DNA of 64,000 nt. Source: JBPRGG01 sp051418075 (GTDB lineage: Bacteria; Bacteroidota; Bacteroidia; Cytophagales; Cyclobacteriaceae). Shown piece by piece: positions 24,864-34,589 of the stretch (the first letter of the stretch is position 1; each line of letters begins with the position of its first letter). A program made the translations under genes and the position numbers. The stretch covers positions 96,628-160,627 of the forward strand of contig JBPRGG010000025.1 in the NCBI GenBank assembly GCA_051418075.1, written 5' to 3'. The notes below the pieces were generated by a model. It worked only from the letters and a program-made list of their open reading frames with translations. It was not told where the DNA came from and searched no databases.

Positions 24864-25579
24864 TGAATTATAGGTTTGCAGCGACTAATTTTAGTTAGTC
24901 CCGTTGAAATTAATCATAAATTAGGTTTCTGCCAAATCAGTTTAATGTACTTCTTCTCCATTTTTGTGATTTTTGATACCATGAAGATGAGATCTGCCTG
25001 TAATTTTAGCTAATTATACAAAGGCATCTGCACTCGGCGGTCAAAGAGCATATAGAAATTCTACCTGACCTCATAATTTTATCCTGCCGGTCGGGTCTTG
25101 CTTAACAGTAAACCACTACCAATTCGCTGCGAATGCCCTGAACTGATATATGATAGAAAAAATCATTTTCTTTTTAAATTATCTGAAATTATGGGGCAAT
25201 TACTAATTAACGAATTGATGATTACAGCGTGATCACCAACTATAATGTAGGACTTCAACTTTAAATCTGTTCTTTTGAGAAATTCCTTTAACAACCCCAT
25301 GCCCTGATAAATACCTTCAGCCCTGACCGGTATAAATTAAAATTTGCCTTCTATTCCCAGATTACTGTTTAGTTTAGATAAACTAAAAATGACATGAAAT
25401 TTTTGAAATAAAATAAATTTTTTATCCTTATAATTATGACTAAAACATTAAAAGAACTGAATAATGGCCGTAAATTATGGAAATATAAAAAAAGGATACA
25501 ATTAATAATTATTAATAAAATTTGGCTTAAATAGTTTTTTTTGTTTAAATTTCAATTATAATTAATATGTATTTCATCC
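24864..25579. other. 716-bp intergenic region upstream of the ECF sigma gene
   Basis: No supported gene. 24942-25053 holds a diverged copy of a repeat also present at 53.2 kb. A 32-codon plus-strand frame (25436-25534, starting MTKTLKELNNGRKLWK) is basic and AT-driven and cannot be supported. The last 150 bases are very AT-rich and probably contain the sigma-gene promoter. Confidence 0.5.
24942..25053 (+). repeat. diverged intergenic repeat, copy A
   Basis: Shares ATACCATG, then the identical 12-mer ATGAGATCTGCC (24987-24998), then a TAATTT-TAG segment and a GCA-TCTGC segment, in the same order and near-same spacing as copy B at 53213-53320. Outside these blocks identity is only partial. Both copies lie in gene-free DNA. 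Confidence 0.45.
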
Positions 25580-26140
25580 ATGAAAGCAGATTGCAATAGC
25601 CAGATAATCAGTCTGGTTAGAGAATTGAAAAAAGGAAACAGAAATGCTTTTGATAGCCTGTACCATATTTATAGCCACAAGATTTACAGGCTGGCCAGAA
25701 GATTAAGTCTGGATCACCAGGAATCGCAGGAGGTTTTACAGGATGTATTTCTGGTGGTTTGGGAACGCAGACAATTCCTGGATCCGGAAAAAGATTTCAA
25801 GGCTTACATCTATAAAATTGCCAAAAATCTGATCATCAGGAGTTTTCGATGTAAAGCCTTATATCATGCCTATGAGAAATACGTGCTGGACCAAAATAAT
25901 TTATTGGACAACCAAACCCAGGAATTGATTGAATACCATGATCTGCTGGAATTGTTAGCTGCTGAGATCAGGCAGTTACCGGCCGGGAGAAAAGAGATTT
26001 TTGAATATTCCCGGGTTCAGTATCTTTCCAATGAGGAAATTGCACAAAAATTTGGGGTTTCCCGTCGCACGGTGGAAAATCAGATATACCGAACCATTAA
26101 ACTATTGAAGGAACGGATTTTGATTCATAGTAAAGTATAA
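25580..26140 (+). CDS. ECF RNA polymerase sigma factor (FecI-like)
   Basis: 186-residue group IV sigma factor. Region 2 (about 14-80) contains the core-binding NAFDSLYHIYSHKIYRLARR and the -10-recognising LQDVFLVVWERR segment. Region 4 (about 125-180) contains LPAGRKEIFEYSRVQYLSNEEIAQKFGVSRRTVENQ; its helix-turn-helix core is NEEIAQKFGVSRRTVENQIY. It belongs to the Bacteroidota sigma-70 FecI family that pairs with FecR and an STN-bearing TonB receptor. The FecR gene follows after an unusually long 408-bp gap, then SusC with an STN domain, so the three should form a trans-envelope signalling chain that induces locus 1. Confidence 0.95.
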   Translation: MKADCNSQIISLVRELKKGNRNAFDSLYHIYSHKIYRLARRLSLDHQESQEVLQDVFLVVWERRQFLDPEKDFKAYIYKIAKNLIIRSFRCKALYHAYEKYVLDQNNLLDNQTQELIEYHDLLELLAAEIRQLPAGRKEIFEYSRVQYLSNEEIAQKFGVSRRTVENQIYRTIKLLKERILIHSKV

Positions 26141-26548
26141 AGATTTTTGCCGACTTTTTTTTCACTACGAAGACAACCTGAGAAGCTTGTATGCTTCTTC
26201 TTATCAATTTATTTCACCATAACTATCCCGGCAAGCTAAAAACCTTCTGATTTATCTTTTTTGAATATCAGACTTTATTTCCTGAGGGGCAAGTGGAAAA
26301 CACTTTCCCCATCAAAAGAGGAGAGAGTGGTGGCACCACTTCACCCGCTAACTCTCTTGATGATATGTCAGATTTTCTTACAAAAGAAAAGATTTAAAAA
26401 AAAATTTTCTATGGCTAACCGGATTGTAGGCTCGTAGAAGATAGATTTTTCCCCCATTTAAAAAATTTTATTAAGAAATCAGCTTTATCGAGTGAGTAAT
26501 TTTTCATTCAAAATGCTATTAATATAGAAGCCGTATCAAGAAGAATCG
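26141..26548 (+). other. 408-bp structured spacer between sigma factor and FecR genes
   Basis: No coding frame. Several hairpins can be drawn: GGGGcAAGTG / CACTTtCCCC (26286-26310), AGAGAGT / ACTCTCT (26322-26357) enclosing GTGGT / ACCAC, and TTTTCTT / AAGAAAA near 26375-26390. None has a long U-tract directly after it. The spacer may hold a separate promoter for fecR or an RNA control element; the sequence does not decide. Confidence 0.35.
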
Positions 26549-27532
26549 ATGAACCCAAAAAAGATCAGGAAATTCTTTAAGGAAGGAAATTCAGTAAAAG
26601 AATCAGCACATTTTCTGAAATGGCTGTCTTCAGCTACCTCTATTAAGGAGATTTCTGATTATATGGATCAGGCCTGGCAAGAACTGGAAGAGCATTCTGA
26701 AGAAAATACTACTGTATTAAACAGAATACACCATAAGATAGATCACCAGCAAAAATATATTCACCGAAAGAAGTCACCCAAATTTCCTTTTTATAAACTG
26801 GCAGCTGTTGTCCTGATCATTTTAACTGCCGGAATAAGTCTTTATCTATTTGATCCTTTTCAGCCTCAGGAAATCCCTCAAACTGTTATAGAAATTCCAA
26901 CCATTTATAAATCAACCCAGCCAGGACAAAAACTGACTGTGAGATTACCGGATAAATCTATGGTGATGTTGCATGCTGATTCAGAAATAAGCTATCCGGC
27001 TGTTTTTTCTGATTCTATCAGGGTGGTGGACTTCCAAGGTGAAGCTTTTTTTGAAGTGCAGGAAACGAATAAACCGTTCATTGTCAGAACTAATAACCTG
27101 ACCACCAGTGTGTTAGGTACTTCATTTAATGTTCGGTACCGCAATGATGAAAACCAGATCCAGGTGGCCTTATTGTCAGGAAGTGTGGTCATTCAGCAGG
27201 ACCAGGGAAGCAGTATAACATTGACACCGGGTGATTTGCTGATTTATGACCAGGGACAGGCCGTTTTTAATAAAAGAAAACTGGATTATAAAAAACACAT
27301 AGGCTGGAAAGAAGGGATCATATGTTTTAATCATGACACTTTATCAGAAATAAAGGAAAAACTTGAGCTTTGGTATGGAGTGAATATAACCATAAAGGGT
27401 CAAGTTAGTAATTCCAGGCACTTCAAGGGTGATTTTCAAAATGCCACCCTGGAGAATGTGCTGGAAAGTCTCAGTTTTACCTTTGATTTTATGTATAATA
27501 TCGATGAAAATAATGTATTAATTGAATTCTAA
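26549..27532 (+). CDS. FecR family anti-sigma factor
   Basis: 327-residue single-pass inner-membrane regulator. The cytoplasmic N-terminus (1-84), which binds the ECF sigma factor, is followed by a transmembrane helix at about 86-106 (FYKLAAVVLIILTAGISLYLF). The periplasmic FecR domain (about 130-225) contains SVLGTSFNVRY and GSVVIQ. The C-terminal DUF4974 domain (about 255-325) contains LSEIKEKLELWYGVNI and FKGDFQNATLENVLESL, which resembles the STN fold and should meet the STN of the receptor. It lies between the sigma gene and the STN-bearing SusC. Typical length and order for Bacteroidota. Confidence 0.95.
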   Translation: MNPKKIRKFFKEGNSVKESAHFLKWLSSATSIKEISDYMDQAWQELEEHSEENTTVLNRIHHKIDHQQKYIHRKKSPKFPFYKLAAVVLIILTAGISLYLFDPFQPQEIPQTVIEIPTIYKSTQPGQKLTVRLPDKSMVMLHADSEISYPAVFSDSIRVVDFQGEAFFEVQETNKPFIVRTNNLTTSVLGTSFNVRYRNDENQIQVALLSGSVVIQQDQGSSITLTPGDLLIYDQGQAVFNKRKLDYKKHIGWKEGIICFNHDTLSEIKEKLELWYGVNITIKGQVSNSRHFKGDFQNATLENVLESLSFTFDFMYNIDENNVLIEF

Positions 27533-27653
27533 AACCTGATAGCTATGAATAGTACATGAAGAATTATCCTTTTCCTAATCGCTGTAAATCGAAAGTATAG
27601 TACGGTTTGCAGGCTTTCTAATTTAAACTATGGTTAACAATAAAATTCAAATT

Positions 27654-30600
27654 ATGAAAAGTAAACTACTAAATCAATTCTTTAAAAAAGCGTTTTATGG
27701 CTTTTTATTGCAGTGTTTACTGGTAAACTTCACGTTTGCAGCCAATGAGGCAAAGCAAATTCAAAACGTCAATCAAGTTACCGTAAACCTGAACCTTCAA
27801 CAAGCTCAATTGTCTGATGTATTCAGGGCAATTGAATCTCAGACCAATTTTGTCTTCTCTTATATTGCAGAAGACCTGAACCAGCAATACCTGGTGTCCA
27901 AAAAATCCCGAAATGTGGTTTTATCTGATTTCTTATTGGAAATCTCCCGCGATGCCCGTTTAAAATTTAAGCAGGTTAATAATAATATTAACGTAAGTAC
28001 CAGGCGATTCGAGGAAAAGGCGGAGAAAATTGAGGTGATCATTCAGACTAGAAAAGTATCCGGAACTGTAGTCTCCGATGAAAACAACGAAGGTTTGCCT
28101 GGAGTGAACGTAATCGAAAAAGGAACAACTAATGGTATAGTTACAGATATCGATGGTAAATATGCCCTGGAAGTATCTGAAGGTGCTGTTTTGGTTTTCA
28201 GTTCGGTGGGATATACTACTGAAGAAGTACAGGTAGGAAGCCGATCTGTGATTGACCTGACCATGAAAACCGATGTACAGCAATTGGATGAACTGGTAGT
28301 AATTGGTTATGGTACCTCCAAAAAGAAAGACCTGACCGGTTCTATTGTTAATGTGCAGGCTGAGGAAGTAGAAAAATACAAACCCAGCAGTGTTTCTGAG
28401 ATCCTGAGATCTACTGTTCCTGGACTACAGGTAGGCTATGCCACTGATGCCAGGGGAGTTGCAGATTTTAATGTTCGGGCGGACGCTTCTTTAAAAGCCG
28501 ATATTGATAATGATGGTGATAGAGAAGAAGAAAGAGCAGCAAACAGGCCTTTGATCGTTTTAGATGGTGTAATCTTTTTAGGTGATCTGGCTGAAATTAA
28601 TCCAAACGATATTGAAAGCGTGGACGTATTGAAGGATGCCAGTTCAGCTGCCATTTATGGCTCACAGGCTTCCAATGGGGTAGTCATTATCACTACTAAA
28701 AAAGGTCAGGCTGGTAAACCCAGAATTAGCGTAAGCTCCCGGGTTGGTTTAGTAACCGGAGCCCGTCGAATTGAAACTTTCAAAGGTGGTAATGAAGTAT
28801 TGAACTGGCTCACCGATATGAATGAATCGATTAATAGTTTATCTGAAGCACCCTGGTCTGTATTTGATCGTTACAGAGACGTACCGGCCGAGTTTCAGGA
28901 TGACTGGCTACAAGCCAATGGTATTGCCGGTGAAACCGATGAAGCTGTAATTGACGGGGTTTGGGTGGATAACTTTGGTTTCTGGGAAATTGAAAAAGAG
29001 AACTTTAATAATGGCGTAGTATACGACTGGCAGGACTTCCTGTTCCAGACCGGGTTAAGGCAGGATTATGATGTCAGTGTTTCCGGAAGGTCTGATAAGG
29101 TCTCTTATTATTATTCTTTGGGTTATAGTGATAGAGAGTCGGTACAAATGTGGGAATCTTTTAAAACGGTTACTTCCCGGTTAAACCTGGATGTACAAGT
29201 GGCTGATTTCATGAATGTAGGTGTAAACGCCAATTTTGCCTTCCAGGATGAAGGCCGCGAACCTATTGGAAGTGGAGGTTATCGAACTTTGTCACCTTAT
29301 GACCAGCCCTGGGCCAATGGTGCACCACGTACACCTCAAAATCTGAACGACCAGTCAGCCGGCTCCAACCGGGCTAACCCTTATATTGAGCCCTCCTGGA
29401 ATACCAGGCAACATGACCGTTATATGCTGAATCCAACTGTTTTTGCCCGGGTGGATTTACCCTTAGGATTTAATTTCAAAATAGATTACACTCCCAGAAT
29501 AGATATAAGGAAAAGGTATGATTTCGATAGTGGAAATAACCCTGAAAGGGCAGTAGGTGAAGCCAGAAGAAGAGAAAACCAGGTGTTTTCCTGGCAGGTC
29601 AACAATATTTTATCCTGGGATAAATCCTTTGGAGAGCATCGCTTTTCTTTGACTGGCTTATACAACGCGGAAAGAAACCAACGATGGTTTACGGACTCCA
29701 GGAACAATAATTTTTCCCCCACCGAATCCCTGGGTTACCATGGAATGGGTTTTGGGTTGAATCCATCCATTAGTTCAAATGATGAAACCAACTCCAGAAC
29801 GGCAATTATGGGTAGGATCAATTATGCTTACGGTGACCGGTATAATATCTCAGCCTCTATCAGAAGGGATGGTTACTCCCGGTTTGGATTGCAGAATCTG
29901 CATGGTAATTTCCCCTCCTTATCAGCTGCCTGGACCATCACCAACGAAAGCTTTATGTCCGGAGCTCCTGCCTGGATCAATTACCTGAAACTGAGAGCCA
30001 GTTGGGGGGTAAATGGTAACTCCAGTGGATTGGAAGAGTATAATGCATTTGCCCGTTTGAGTAATAACCTGTACCTCAACTATGATGGAGGTTATGTAGC
30101 CACCCCGTATGTGGAGATCACCCGTATCGCCAATCCTAACCTGGGTTGGGAACGTAATGAAGCCTTCAACTTTGGTCTTGATTTCGGTTTGATCGATAAC
30201 CGCCTCAGTGGTTCATTCGATGTATACCGTTCGGAAACCAAAAACCTGTTGTTAGATCAGAAATTGCCCGACCTGACCGGTCTGCCTTCAGCCAAAACCA
30301 ATATTGGTAATTTGCAAAATACCGGATTTGAATTGGGTCTGAACAGTACCAATATCAGCCGCGGGAGTTTCATCTGGACCAGTACCTTTAACGTAACTTA
30401 TGCCATCAACAAGATCCTGACCCTGGGCAATGACCCGGTGGAAACTGTAGATGCCAATGGCAATACAACCTTTGCCGAGCCGGATGACCTGCAAAATGGC
30501 TGGTTTATCGGTGAAAATAAAGACATCATCTGGGATTGGGAACTGGATGGCGTTTATCAAATTGGAGAGGAAAGCGAAGCTGCTGAATACGGCCTGTTCC

Positions 30601-31115
30601 CGGGCGACTTCCGTTATGTAGATCAGGATAATGATGGGGATATTGATGTGGATGACCGGGTATTCCTTGGCTTAAGAAATAGCCCCTGGTACCTGACCTT
30701 CAGAAATGATATGGAGTTTAAAGGGTTTGACCTGGGTTTGGTATTCCTGGCTAAATTAAATTATAAAGGTGGTACCAACTACCCATTCAACAATAGGCAG
30801 GAATACATCAAAAACCGTAACTGGTTTAATTTGCCCTACTGGACTCCAAATAATCCAATTAATGATGCAGCCCGGATCAACTCCATCAGTTTTGGTAATA
30901 ACGTCTGGATATCTAAATCTTACCTGAGGTTGCAAAATGTTTCTTTGGGTTATACCTTACCACCCAGTATATTGGATAGGTTACGATTTGAAAGGGTAAG
31001 ATTAGCCCTGAACATTGAAAATGCAGCGGTATGGACGGAATGGCATATCGGTGACCCTGAATCAGAAAGAGAAATGCCCAGAATTTATTCATTTAGTCTG
31101 GACTTTACTTTCTAA
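27654..31115 (+). CDS. SusC/RagA TonB-linked outer membrane protein with STN domain
   Basis: About 1153-residue TonB-dependent transporter that imports oligomers with its SusD lid. The start at 27654 gives a compact signal peptide (MKSKLLNQFFKKAFYGFLLQ...FTFAA); an ATG at 27630 adds eight residues. Domains in order: signal peptide, STN (about 45-110, LQQAQLSDVFRAIESQTNF), carboxypeptidase regulatory-like (about 130-215, GLPGVNVIEKGTTNGIVTDIDG), plug (about 225-345, with IESVDVLKDASSAAIYGSQA), and a 22-strand barrel. The STN domain marks it as a transducer for the FecR/sigma pair upstream. The SusD gene follows 50 bp later. No degradative enzyme is in the operon, so the substrate is unknown. 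Confidence 0.96.
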   Translation: MKSKLLNQFFKKAFYGFLLQCLLVNFTFAANEAKQIQNVNQVTVNLNLQQAQLSDVFRAIESQTNFVFSYIAEDLNQQYLVSKKSRNVVLSDFLLEISRDARLKFKQVNNNINVSTRRFEEKAEKIEVIIQTRKVSGTVVSDENNEGLPGVNVIEKGTTNGIVTDIDGKYALEVSEGAVLVFSSVGYTTEEVQVGSRSVIDLTMKTDVQQLDELVVIGYGTSKKKDLTGSIVNVQAEEVEKYKPSSVSEILRSTVPGLQVGYATDARGVADFNVRADASLKADIDNDGDREEERAANRPLIVLDGVIFLGDLAEINPNDIESVDVLKDASSAAIYGSQASNGVVIITTKKGQAGKPRISVSSRVGLVTGARRIETFKGGNEVLNWLTDMNESINSLSEAPWSVFDRYRDVPAEFQDDWLQANGIAGETDEAVIDGVWVDNFGFWEIEKENFNNGVVYDWQDFLFQTGLRQDYDVSVSGRSDKVSYYYSLGYSDRESVQMWESFKTVTSRLNLDVQVADFMNVGVNANFAFQDEGREPIGSGGYRTLSPYDQPWANGAPRTPQNLNDQSAGSNRANPYIEPSWNTRQHDRYMLNPTVFARVDLPLGFNFKIDYTPRIDIRKRYDFDSGNNPERAVGEARRRENQVFSWQVNNILSWDKSFGEHRFSLTGLYNAERNQRWFTDSRNNNFSPTESLGYHGMGFGLNPSISSNDETNSRTAIMGRINYAYGDRYNISASIRRDGYSRFGLQNLHGNFPSLSAAWTITNESFMSGAPAWINYLKLRASWGVNGNSSGLEEYNAFARLSNNLYLNYDGGYVATPYVEITRIANPNLGWERNEAFNFGLDFGLIDNRLSGSFDVYRSETKNLLLDQKLPDLTGLPSAKTNIGNLQNTGFELGLNSTNISRGSFIWTSTFNVTYAINKILTLGNDPVETVDANGNTTFAEPDDLQNGWFIGENKDIIWDWELDGVYQIGEESEAAEYGLFPGDFRYVDQDNDGDIDVDDRVFLGLRNSPWYLTFRNDMEFKGFDLGLVFLAKLNYKGGTNYPFNNRQEYIKNRNWFNLPYWTPNNPINDAARINSISFGNNVWISKSYLRLQNVSLGYTLPPSILDRLRFERVRLALNIENAAVWTEWHIGDPESEREMPRIYSFSLDFTF

Positions 31116-31164
31116 TCGTATAATGAATAATAGTTTTAGCCGTTAAACTAGAAAAAATTTGAAT

Positions 31165-33198
31165 ATGAAAAATATAAAATTATTACGGGGAATATTCTTA
31201 AGTGTATTTCTCTTGTTTTCCTTTTCTTGTAGTGACGAGTTCTTGCAGGAAGAACCACAATCCTTCCTGAGTCCGGAGAATACATTTGTGGATGCTGCCG
31301 GGTTACAGACTGCCCTGGAATCCGCTCTTAAAGGAGTTTTTAACCAGTGGAATGGAGATAATGAAGAGCTTTTATTCAACCATAATATGAGCGATGCCTC
31401 TGTAGTGAGTGCTACAGATAAACCAGATGCTTTCGTAGATCTACGTACCTATGCTACCCCAATTAACAGCAGGGATAATGATGCCGGACGAGCCCGGTCT
31501 TTCTATGCTGAAAATTATAAGCAAATCAAGGCGGCCAATACAGTGATCGATTATATTGATAATCCTGAATGGGAAGGTGGAGAAAATGACCCGGAAAGAA
31601 ATCACCTGCTGGGATCAGCTTATTTCCTCAGAGCCTTTTTCTACCTGCAATTAACCATGCAATTTGGTAATGTGGCTTTCCCCTTAAATGTAGTTACAGA
31701 AGCCAGGAGAGACTTTAAGGTGTTTCATATGCAGGGCATCTGGGACCAAATGATCGAAGACCTGGAATTTGCCGTAGAATGGATGAAGCCCAAAAGTGAA
31801 TTACCCATTGGTCAGGCACCTAAAGATGCAGCCCGGATCCTTTTGGCCAAATATTATATGCTGAATGAAAGGTTTGCTGATGCAGAAGCCTTAATGGATG
31901 ATGTGATCAACGATGGAGAATCCAGGTTATTTACTGATGCTGATATACCATCTGGTGTTGACTCCGTAGAAGTAGCCAACACTTTCAGCCCATTTACTGG
32001 CGAAAGATATCCCGGTAGAAGTGGATTTGCTTCAGCTGATGCTATCAATTACCTGCACATGGATGCTGGCGCTCAAAAAACCGGGAATCCGGAAGGTATC
32101 TGGTTGATCGTGAACGAACCTTTCGTTTTAGGTTCTCAGGGAAGATCAGCCAGGATAAGGGCTTGGGGACCTAACTTTGTCAGTACCAACCAGGGGGTAC
32201 AGGCCCCTCCGGCAGGATCTATCATTGGTACTAATGTACAGCAGGGAACAGGACCTAGTGGAGGAAAGATGATGCAAAAATGGGGTAGAGGCCAGGGTTT
32301 TGGACGTTTAACTGATTACTCTCAATACGATGTGTGGAACTTTAAAGGTGAAGTAGATGAGCAGGATTACCGGCATAAGGATTTGAACTGGTTTGAAATG
32401 GAAGATGTATTATATGATAACCCAGCCTTGTTACAGAGTGAAGCTACTGCTCCATTTTATTTACAGCCATTAAGATTATATCATGAAGGCACCCTGCTTT
32501 GTAAAGATACCATCAGGTGCTGGTATGGCTATCCCCGTTATAAATTCTATGCTCCTAACGTGGAACAGCGCCCCGACCGCCAGGATGGTGGTAAGCAGGA
32601 TATGTATATCATGAGGATGGGCGAAGTCTACCTGGTACGGGCTGAAGCCAGGTTCTGGCAGGATAATTTCCAGGGAGCCACTGATGACATCAATATCATT
32701 CGGGAAAGAGCCAATGCCAAACACATGTATACGGTAGAAGATGTACAAAATGATGGTATAGGTGCCATTCTGGATGAACGTAACCGTGAATTATTTGGAG
32801 AAGAATACCGCCATGATGAGCTGGTGAGGGTTTCAGTGATCCTGGCTAAGACTGGTAAGCAAGCTTATAATGGCAAAACCTATTCCTGGGACGGTCAGGA
32901 TATGGAAGCGTCCTTGTCTGCCAATAATTTTTACTATGACAGGATGATCGAGAAGAATTCCTTCTTCCGTAATGAGACTCCCTGGGTGACTTATCCAACC
33001 ACCAAGTATACGATTGATCCCAAGCATGTATTCTGGCCGGTTTATATAGATTATATCATTGGAAATGTAGAGAATACATTGAACCAGACTACTGGTTACA
33101 ATGGGGCTGAAAATAATGTGGCTCCATTGACTCACGTGGTACAACCTGCCGGTGTACCCAATACTGATCCAATGGTGGCCATTGGGGAAAAAGACTAA
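31165..33198 (+). CDS. SusD/RagB family nutrient-binding lipoprotein
   Basis: 678-residue outer-membrane lipoprotein, the substrate-binding lid of the SusC partner upstream. The lipobox gives Cys22 (LFSFSCSDEF), with acidic residues after Cys that fit the surface-export signal. The start at the ATG of 31165 is chosen over an in-frame TTG two codons earlier. SusD-like N-terminal TPR blocks include NHLLGSAYFLRAFFYLQLTMQFG. The C-terminal RagB/SusD block is MYIMRMGEVYLVRAEARFWQ followed by DERNRELFGEEYRHDEL. It is longer than typical SusD (about 550) because of loops around 260-400. A strong terminator follows. Confidence 0.96.
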   Translation: MKNIKLLRGIFLSVFLLFSFSCSDEFLQEEPQSFLSPENTFVDAAGLQTALESALKGVFNQWNGDNEELLFNHNMSDASVVSATDKPDAFVDLRTYATPINSRDNDAGRARSFYAENYKQIKAANTVIDYIDNPEWEGGENDPERNHLLGSAYFLRAFFYLQLTMQFGNVAFPLNVVTEARRDFKVFHMQGIWDQMIEDLEFAVEWMKPKSELPIGQAPKDAARILLAKYYMLNERFADAEALMDDVINDGESRLFTDADIPSGVDSVEVANTFSPFTGERYPGRSGFASADAINYLHMDAGAQKTGNPEGIWLIVNEPFVLGSQGRSARIRAWGPNFVSTNQGVQAPPAGSIIGTNVQQGTGPSGGKMMQKWGRGQGFGRLTDYSQYDVWNFKGEVDEQDYRHKDLNWFEMEDVLYDNPALLQSEATAPFYLQPLRLYHEGTLLCKDTIRCWYGYPRYKFYAPNVEQRPDRQDGGKQDMYIMRMGEVYLVRAEARFWQDNFQGATDDINIIRERANAKHMYTVEDVQNDGIGAILDERNRELFGEEYRHDELVRVSVILAKTGKQAYNGKTYSWDGQDMEASLSANNFYYDRMIEKNSFFRNETPWVTYPTTKYTIDPKHVFWPVYIDYIIGNVENTLNQTTGYNGAENNVAPLTHVVQPAGVPNTDPMVAIGEKD

Positions 33199-33217
33199 TA
33201 ATTAATTTTTCATAAAG

Positions 33218-33256
33218 CCCATCTGTCAGGTTAATTTCTGGCAGATGGGTTTTTTT
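33218..33256 (+). terminator. intrinsic terminator after SusD of locus 1
   Basis: A 12-bp stem with one G-U pair (CCCATCTGTCAG / CTGGCAGATGGG), an 8-nt loop and a run of seven T. It separates the SusC-SusD operon from the plug-only gene, which therefore needs its own promoter or read-through. Confidence 0.9.
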
Positions 33257-33321
33257 ATTCTGGTTGAACCTTTGATCGGCTTTTTTTGTATTTTTATAAG
33301 AAAGTTATAACCAATAAAATT

Positions 33322-34020
33322 ATGCAAAAGCGCAAATTAAGTTTTATATGTTTGTCAGTTGTACTGATGACAGGGGCTGTATCATTACAGGCTCAGGATC
33401 GTACCATTAGTGGTATTGTCACGGCATTTGATAGTATACCATTGGCCGAGGCCCAGGTTTTTATCAAGAGCTCAGGTCTTACAGTTTTTACCGATGCTGC
33501 GGGAAAATTCGAAGCACCGGTAAGATCAAAAAGAGATAAGTTAAAAATTATTGCCAGGGGGTTCGTGCAGAATAAAGTGAAGGTTACCAAAGAGATGGAT
33601 CAGGTGGATGTGAACTTAAAGTTAAATCCCAAAGTTACTGAAAATGTTTATGATGTTGGTTACGGCTACCTTTTGGAAGAAAACCGGTCTACAGCCACCA
33701 GTAATATGGCTAAAAATGAAGCTTCATTTTCCCGTTATTCTTCCATTTTCGATATGGTAGCAGGACAATTTCCCGGAGTAGAGGTAAGAAATGAGGAATT
33801 TATCATCCGGGGTTCCAATACATTCAACAGTTCCTCCGCCGCTTTGATTGTACTTGATGGTGTGATCATGGAATCATCTGATTTTTTAAGAAGCCTACGG
33901 CCGGTCCAGGTCAAGGATATAAACGTGATCAAAGATGGAGGCGCAGCCATTTATGGTTCCCGTGGAGCCAATGGGGTGGTGCTGATCGAAACCCTGAAGG
34001 GTGGAGATACCATGAAGTAG
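33322..34020 (+). CDS. stand-alone TonB receptor plug protein (no barrel)
   Basis: 232 residues from the ATG at 33322, which begins a clear signal peptide (MQKRKLSFICLSVVLMTGAV, cleavage near LQAQ); an upstream in-frame ATG would add 12 residues ahead of it. A carboxypeptidase-regulatory-like domain (about 22-105, GIVTAFDSIPLAEAQVFIKS) is followed by a SusC-type plug (about 125-225) that contains FIIRGSNTF, LIVLDGVIM and DGGAAIYGSRGANGVVLIET. The protein then stops cleanly, with no beta-barrel. Its own signal peptide and terminator-separated position suggest an intact gene rather than a truncated SusC. The role is unknown: possibly a periplasmic decoy, adaptor or replacement plug. Confidence 0.85.
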   Translation: MQKRKLSFICLSVVLMTGAVSLQAQDRTISGIVTAFDSIPLAEAQVFIKSSGLTVFTDAAGKFEAPVRSKRDKLKIIARGFVQNKVKVTKEMDQVDVNLKLNPKVTENVYDVGYGYLLEENRSTATSNMAKNEASFSRYSSIFDMVAGQFPGVEVRNEEFIIRGSNTFNSSSAALIVLDGVIMESSDFLRSLRPVQVKDINVIKDGGAAIYGSRGANGVVLIETLKGGDTMK

Positions 34021-34538
34021 CCATTGTCCAGAAAAAAAAACTAATTTGGAACCGTCACTGCCACCTGGGGGGATAACGGTTCCATTTACTAGAACCAACC
34101 TACACTACTCCTTCCCTGCCAACAGGGCGGGAAATCAGTCCGATAAACCGTCACTACTTTTCATCGTGGATCAATCCAGAACCTGGTAAAGGAGCATTTA
34201 TGTTAGAACAATGTAGAATGAATTTGACCAACCCTGGAGTGGTTGATTTCGGGGTCATCAATTGAGGGACTTGTTGATGTAATGACCAATAACAATGCCG
34301 CCAATTATAGCATAAAATGATGCTATTCGATTCTTTATGGATCATCAGTGTCCTCTTACGAGAGACTCTGATGGAAAAAAAGGGAATGGCAGCTGGACTG
34401 AGGTGTAAACGGATAGATAACCGTGGCCAGCCGATGCCCTCGACCCGTTTTTGTCCTCGTAATGACCGCTGTGGGGCATTTTTACTTCCTTGTATTTATG
34501 GCGACTATGGTATTGTCACCAACCACATTGGGAATAAA
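34021..34538. other. 518-bp intergenic region, no supported gene
   Basis: Frames are short and without recognisable domains. It contains an 8-bp hairpin GGAACCGT / ACGGTTCC (34048-34083) that on the minus strand is followed by nine T. Base composition between 34380 and 34480 is more GC-rich than the surroundings, which could mark a decayed gene, but I could not identify one. Confidence 0.4.
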
Positions 34539-34567
34539 AAAAGAGGCCTGAAAATCAGGCCTCTTTT
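34539..34567 (-). terminator. terminator of the minus-strand operon of locus 2
   Basis: A perfect 12-bp stem (AAAAGAGGCCTG / CAGGCCTCTTTT) with a 5-nt loop; on the minus strand it ends in a run of six T. It lies 23 bp after the stop of the small lipoprotein gene. Confidence 0.9.
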
Positions 34568-34589
34568 CCGGTGGTAATAAATGAATAAA

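Noticed and set aside
25436..25534. 32-codon basic ORF upstream of the ECF sigma gene
   Set aside because: Lys/Ile-rich composition is what AT-rich DNA gives by chance; no start context or recognisable motif. A leader peptide cannot be excluded.
34317..34577. 86-codon plus-strand ORF between the plug protein and the terminator
   Set aside because: It runs through the terminator hairpin, has no recognisable domain and no upstream signal; treated as non-coding.
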